Origin: Chloroflexota bacterium
GTDB taxonomy: Bacteria > Chloroflexota > Ktedonobacteria > Ktedonobacterales > JADMIN01
DNA length: 64,000 nucleotides
Assembly: GCA_021323855.1 (NCBI GenBank)
Contig: JAJPKE010000026.1
Span: 1-64,000 of the forward strand
Direction of reading: 5' to 3'
In this document: positions 60,646 through 64,000 of the stretch, in pieces
Layout of the letters: the number at the start of each line of letters is the position of its first letter
Numbering within the stretch: position 1 is the first letter of the stretch
Position numbers and translations under genes: made by a program
The notes under the pieces: model-generated
What the model was told of the DNA's origin: nothing
What the model saw: the letters and a program-made list of their open reading frames with translations, nothing else
The model's database searches: none

Positions 60646-61061
60646 AAACTTACCTGCTTGACACTGGTGTACTTGTGGCTCTGCTCAAAGGGCGCTCTGG
60701 CGCGGTTCGGCTTATTCGGCCCTGGATATTGCGCCAAGAAGTAGCGACGAGCGTCCCCGTCTATGGAGAAGCTATCGAACATCTGAGAGGCGATCCAAAT
60801 TATTCTCAACGGCAAGCAGAGTTGCGTATATTATTGCGCTCGGTAACACCATACCCGCTAACCTATAAAATACTCGAACGGTATGCGACTCTCCGGCGTG
60901 CGATGCGTCCTCCATTTGGACCAGGCTTGATTGGTGACATAGATACATTGATTGCCGCTACAGCTTTAGAGCGCCGTCTGACACTCGTGACCATTGATGG
61001 CGACTTTACTCGTGTGCCAGATCTCTCACTTATGCACTTAGAACGCAGTGCCTTAAAATAA
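60642..61061 (+). CDS. VapC-like PIN-domain toxin
   Basis: This 139-aa PIN-domain RNase has YLLDTGVLVALL (first catalytic Asp), then TSVPVYGEAIEHL (Glu in the VPV..GE motif), IGDIDTLIAATAL (central Asp pair) and LVTIDGDFTRVPDL (last Asp). All four acidic positions are present, so it should be active. It cleaves RNA when released from its partner. Start overlaps the upstream gene by 4 bp. The GT1 gene follows 32 bp later on the same strand and may be partly co-transcribed. Confidence 0.88.
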   Translation: MKTYLLDTGVLVALLKGRSGAVRLIRPWILRQEVATSVPVYGEAIEHLRGDPNYSQRQAELRILLRSVTPYPLTYKILERYATLRRAMRPPFGPGLIGDIDTLIAATALERRLTLVTIDGDFTRVPDLSLMHLERSALK

Positions 61062-61093
61062 GTTACTCTCCTAACAGGATGTGTGAGGTAGCA

Positions 61094-62353
61094 ATGGCAC
61101 GTATCGTTCTTTCGACGTTTGGCTCAACCGGCGATCTTAATCCGTTCATCGCGCTGGGGCTGACGCTACGCGATCGCGGGCATGAGGTCACGTTCGCCGT
61201 GCAGGACCTCTTCGCGCCGGCGGTGGAGAGCCAGGGATTCGCCGTGCGCCATGTATCGGGGAATGTCGTCGCGGCGCTGGCGCAGCACACCACTCAGCGA
61301 CAGTGGGGCGCGAGCAACCCCATCCCATCGCTGCGTGCGCTGATGCGCTATGGCATCATGCCAACGCTCGACGCGCAGGCGCAGGAGTTACGCGACGCCT
61401 GCCAGGGCGCTGACCTGCTAGTGACCTCTTATGGGCAACTGGCGGGATGTTTCGCGGCGGAGCTGGCGCAAATTCCCTGGGCGACGGTGGCGCTCTCGCC
61501 TGCGACCGTCCCCTCGGCTTATATCACCAGCCAACCGCCACCGATTGACCTGCCGCCGAACCTTCAATCGCTCTCCAATCGTGTGCAGTGGGGCATCGGT
61601 AGCCTCGTGCTGGGGCGCATCGCAGACCGCCCGATCAATCGGGTGCGGGCGCGCTACCATCTGAAACCCATCCGTGAATCGCTCTGGCTGGGCGCAGCCT
61701 CGCGGCAACTGGTCTGCGTGGCCTGCTCGCCGTCCTTTCAGCCTGCGCCGCCGGACTGGCCAGACTGCGTGCGCATGACGGGCTTCTGCTTCTGGGATGC
61801 GCCGTCCACCTGGGAGCCACCGGAGACGCTCACGGCCTTCCTTGCAGATGAGCGCCCGTATGTAGTTGTGACCGCCGGTTCGATTGCGCCGGACCTTCAG
61901 AGCGCCTTCGCCAGCTACTTCGAGACGAGCATCAAAGCGATCACCGCCGCTGGCGCGCGGGTGCTGGCAATTGGGCTGACCGAGGCGTCGCAGTTCACTG
62001 GCGAGGGCGTGCTGTCGCTGCCATTCGCGCCGTATTCGCGCATCTTCCCGCGCGCCGTCGCCATCATCCACCACGGCGGCATCGGCACGACGGCGCAGGC
62101 GCTCCGTCTCGGCGTACCCTCGCTGATCGTGCCGTGGGGCTTCGATCAACTCTACACCGCCGCGCGCATCACTACCATTGGCGCGGGACAATTCCTCTTC
62201 TGGCGCGACTATACGCCCGCACGCGCGCAGAAAGCCATCTCTGCGCTGCTGAACGAACCCAGCTATCGCGCAACGGCGCGCTCACTCAGCGAACGCATCG
62301 CGCATGAGGATGGCGTGGGGACGCTATGCGATGCGGTGCTGGCGCTGCTATGA
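61094..62353 (+). CDS. GT1-family (UGT-like) glycosyltransferase
   Basis: This 419-aa GT-B fold enzyme is of the type that glycosylates sterols, flavonoids and macrolides. The N-terminal domain starts ARIVLSTFGSTGDLNPFIALGL, the usual acceptor-site region with a glycine turn. The C-terminal donor site has VVVTAGSIAPD and AIIHHGGIGTTAQALRLGVPSL, where the HGG.GT.. motif binds the nucleotide sugar, followed by VPWGFDQ. The ATG at 61094 has GAGG 5 nt upstream. It converges with the methyltransferase gene at an 8-bp gap. The acceptor is unknown. Confidence 0.9.
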   Translation: MARIVLSTFGSTGDLNPFIALGLTLRDRGHEVTFAVQDLFAPAVESQGFAVRHVSGNVVAALAQHTTQRQWGASNPIPSLRALMRYGIMPTLDAQAQELRDACQGADLLVTSYGQLAGCFAAELAQIPWATVALSPATVPSAYITSQPPPIDLPPNLQSLSNRVQWGIGSLVLGRIADRPINRVRARYHLKPIRESLWLGAASRQLVCVACSPSFQPAPPDWPDCVRMTGFCFWDAPSTWEPPETLTAFLADERPYVVVTAGSIAPDLQSAFASYFETSIKAITAAGARVLAIGLTEASQFTGEGVLSLPFAPYSRIFPRAVAIIHHGGIGTTAQALRLGVPSLIVPWGFDQLYTAARITTIGAGQFLFWRDYTPARAQKAISALLNEPSYRATARSLSERIAHEDGVGTLCDAVLALL

Positions 62354-62361
62354 GTTTGCAG

Positions 62362-63897
62362 TTAGAGCAGAACCAATTGTTTCGTCTGCTCAGGAGCATC
62401 TAACCCCGCAGCATGCAGGGCTGAGGCAGGTATAGGCAAGCGTTCTAGTGCGCGTGGCTCGACTTTAATGGCATTTGCGCCGTATGATTTGCCAACACGG
62501 TAGAGGTTGGCAATAATTTCAGGTTGTTGCAAGAGTTTCCATATCTTTTCAAGATACGCAGGATCTTCGTTGCGTGGATATACGCACAGGAAGCTCGTCA
62601 GTGGCAAGACACGTGCAGTATTGCGAATAAAGCGGACATTGTTCCGCCCCAAATAGGCGAATAAAAAGGGTGGAACTGCACGAATTTCCATTTTGTACCA
62701 GGGCTTTCGCTGAGAAATCAGCGACTTTTTGGGCAAACCTCTTTGCTCACCCTGCCTGATGTATTCGCGTATGGCAACTGGGAAAGCATCAACCGGGCGA
62801 TTATCCAGGTATAATAATTGTGTTGGTCGCCCTGATCTATCGAGTTGTGCTAACACTTGATCTGTTATCTCCGCTGCTGGTATGTCGCGTGTACGCCCTA
62901 CAGCGATGCGGAAAAATGTTTCGGGAATCCTTGTTTGTCGAGCCTGCTCTTTTGTCAAGAAGAAGAAGTCATTTGCTCCTGTCGCTATGCCTCTCATAAC
63001 AGTGACAAAATCTCCTAATTTTGCCTCGCTGTAGTTCGTTTCTACCGTAATCTGACGTGACAGCCCTGTATTCAATGCCTCTTGCAAGTATCTTTCATAC
63101 ACAACCAGGCCGGAGGTTGGAACATCTCGAAACCCAGAAATGGTCCATGCCTTATAATTTGGTGTGCGTGTCTCGGTACATTGTGCCCATAGAAAGGTGC
63201 TTTCCGGGGCACAATGACGAATCATGAAAACAATGGGATTCGTATCAATGCCTGGAAATGGGGTTGCATCTGCTGCAAACGTAACGACAGCTTCTAACTT
63301 ATAGTGCGAAGTAATCCAGTTCCAAAGAGGTGTAGCAAATTTGCCTTCACAGGTGTCGGCTGGCATGATAAAAGCCAAACGTCCATCATAAGGAAGCATC
63401 TGTAATGCGCGGAGCAAAAAATAGACATGCAGTCCTGCACGTCCGTCCAACGCTTTTCCCATTACATCTCTGCCATACTTTTGTAGCTGGGCCTTTACCA
63501 CTTGAGGCAGGCGATGATGGCGAATATAAGGCGGATTGGCTACAATAGCCTCATACTGGCGAGTTGGAGGATGAAGCACAAAATCCTGCATCTGGACAAA
63601 GGCGAGGTCTTCAGTGCTAAGCCCCGTTTTCCTAGCTTGCTCTATTGCCTCACCGTCAATTTCCGCGCCATGTAGTGTGATGGGGCGACCCAACTGCGCC
63701 CCGACCACTTTAGCTGCATGGAAGAAAGCTCCTGCGCCTACTGCTGGATCAAACACATGGTCCGCATCTCCTTGCAGAACATAGGCAACCATCGCCTCCG
63801 CTATCCAGGCGGGCGTCCAAAATTGTCCCTTCTTGCGCAATGCCTCGCGTTTTGGTCCAGCGCTTGGCAATCGCTGGTGGCCCGCTTTCACTGCCAT
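62362..63897 (-). CDS. N6-adenine DNA methyltransferase (type IIG/Eco57I-like)
   Basis: This 511-aa DNA methyltransferase has motif X-like KKGQFWTP near residues 23-30, motif I FDPAVGAGAFFHAA (residues 49-62) and catalytic motif IV NPPY at 121-124 followed by IRHHRLP. The C-terminal half (from about 290; KLGDFVTVMRGIATGANDFFFLT) resembles target-recognition domains of type I/IIG enzymes (TaqI-C-like). No nuclease motif is obvious, so it may be the methylase of a restriction-modification or BREX-type system. GAGGAGGAG lies close before the ATG. The preceding gene, whose tail is at 63921-64000, is on the same strand only 23 bp away. Confidence 0.88.
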   Translation of the reverse strand: MAVKAGHQRLPSAGPKREALRKKGQFWTPAWIAEAMVAYVLQGDADHVFDPAVGAGAFFHAAKVVGAQLGRPITLHGAEIDGEAIEQARKTGLSTEDLAFVQMQDFVLHPPTRQYEAIVANPPYIRHHRLPQVVKAQLQKYGRDVMGKALDGRAGLHVYFLLRALQMLPYDGRLAFIMPADTCEGKFATPLWNWITSHYKLEAVVTFAADATPFPGIDTNPIVFMIRHCAPESTFLWAQCTETRTPNYKAWTISGFRDVPTSGLVVYERYLQEALNTGLSRQITVETNYSEAKLGDFVTVMRGIATGANDFFFLTKEQARQTRIPETFFRIAVGRTRDIPAAEITDQVLAQLDRSGRPTQLLYLDNRPVDAFPVAIREYIRQGEQRGLPKKSLISQRKPWYKMEIRAVPPFLFAYLGRNNVRFIRNTARVLPLTSFLCVYPRNEDPAYLEKIWKLLQQPEIIANLYRVGKSYGANAIKVEPRALERLPIPASALHAAGLDAPEQTKQLVLL

Positions 63898-63920
63898 TGC
63901 GTTATCTCCTCCTCCCTAAG

Positions 63921-64000
63921 CTACCATCGCTTGGTGCTGGATGCTTTATCGAGTATGCGGATGGCTTCCGAACTGATATGCAGCGTGCCGCCCTCAAACT
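63921..64000 (-). CDS. C-terminal fragment of an unknown gene upstream of the methyltransferase (partial)
   Basis: The minus-strand frame entering from the window edge reads 25 codons, ending ILDKASSTKRW and then TAG at 63921-63923. It stops 23 bp before the methyltransferase ATG. The frame has ordinary coding character and the spacing fits an operon, so it is probably the tail of a restriction or accessory subunit. Only the end is visible, so no family is named. Confidence 0.45.
   Translation of the reverse strand, partial: FEGGTLHISSEAIRILDKASSTKRW

Overview
This window looks like a chromosomal segment of a free-living, GC-rich, aerobic bacterium. The best guess is Chloroflexota, possibly Ktedonobacteria-like. 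This rests on soft evidence: a B12-dependent class II ribonucleotide reductase, an MglA-type GTPase, an RsmD with APPQY in place of DPPY, a 23S rRNA gene not preceded by 16S, and many secreted or membrane-tethered beta-propeller proteins. No prophage, CRISPR array, transposase or tRNA gene was recognised.

Layout. Positions 1-108 are the 5' end of a 23S rRNA gene (minus strand) with its own tandem promoters. Positions 725-4272 hold sdhCDAB (respiratory complex II), followed by a DedA membrane protein and a RidA protein. Positions 6044-9874 hold nrdJ, interrupted by a 458-residue intein with a LAGLIDADG endonuclease. Positions 10364-18448 carry cinA, a GT2 glycosyltransferase/UPF0104 pair, an FlK-like thioesterase, an MglA-like GTPase, a BNR-propeller lipoprotein and an ornithine cyclodeaminase-family enzyme. 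The last follows a MoaD-like sulfur carrier and a class V aminotransferase (to 20187).

Positions 20397-27713 contain a GT39-type membrane glycosyltransferase, a TipA-type MerR regulator coupled to an alpha/beta hydrolase, a MarR regulator and a yceI gene sharing one operator, and the operon unknown-rsmD-HTH. Positions 27945-45397 are metabolic and envelope genes: Baeyer-Villiger monooxygenase, EXORDIUM-like secreted protein, PQQ propeller, geranylgeranyl-reductase-like flavoprotein, response regulator, ATP-grasp enzyme, XRE regulator, two sulfite-oxidase-fold molybdoenzymes, CocE hydrolase, CoxG and an SDR.

Positions 45473-49665 form a small accessory or defence-type island: an ERF-like protein, a UPF0175/DUF3368 toxin-antitoxin pair, a membrane-tethered TIR protein and a MntA/HepT pair. 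Positions 49790-56500 carry MaoC, a second Asp-box propeller, dienelactone hydrolase, DUF1697, an SRPBCC gene broken by one in-frame TGA, and sucCD. Positions 56654-64000 hold an AT-rich membrane protein with Asn-Thr repeats, an acyl-CoA synthetase, a PIN toxin-antitoxin pair, a GT1 glycosyltransferase and an N6-adenine DNA methyltransferase, with the tail of an upstream partner at the window edge.

The TCA-cycle pair sucCD and sdhCDAB provide consecutive steps (succinyl-CoA to succinate to fumarate). The most interesting items are the TIR/toxin-antitoxin island, the MarR-YceI shared operator with a predicted leaderless marR mRNA, the aminotransferase-MoaD-cyclodeaminase cluster, the NrdJ intein, the isolated 23S gene and the Trp-to-stop SRPBCC pseudogene. 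All functional calls come from reading sequence motifs without database searches.
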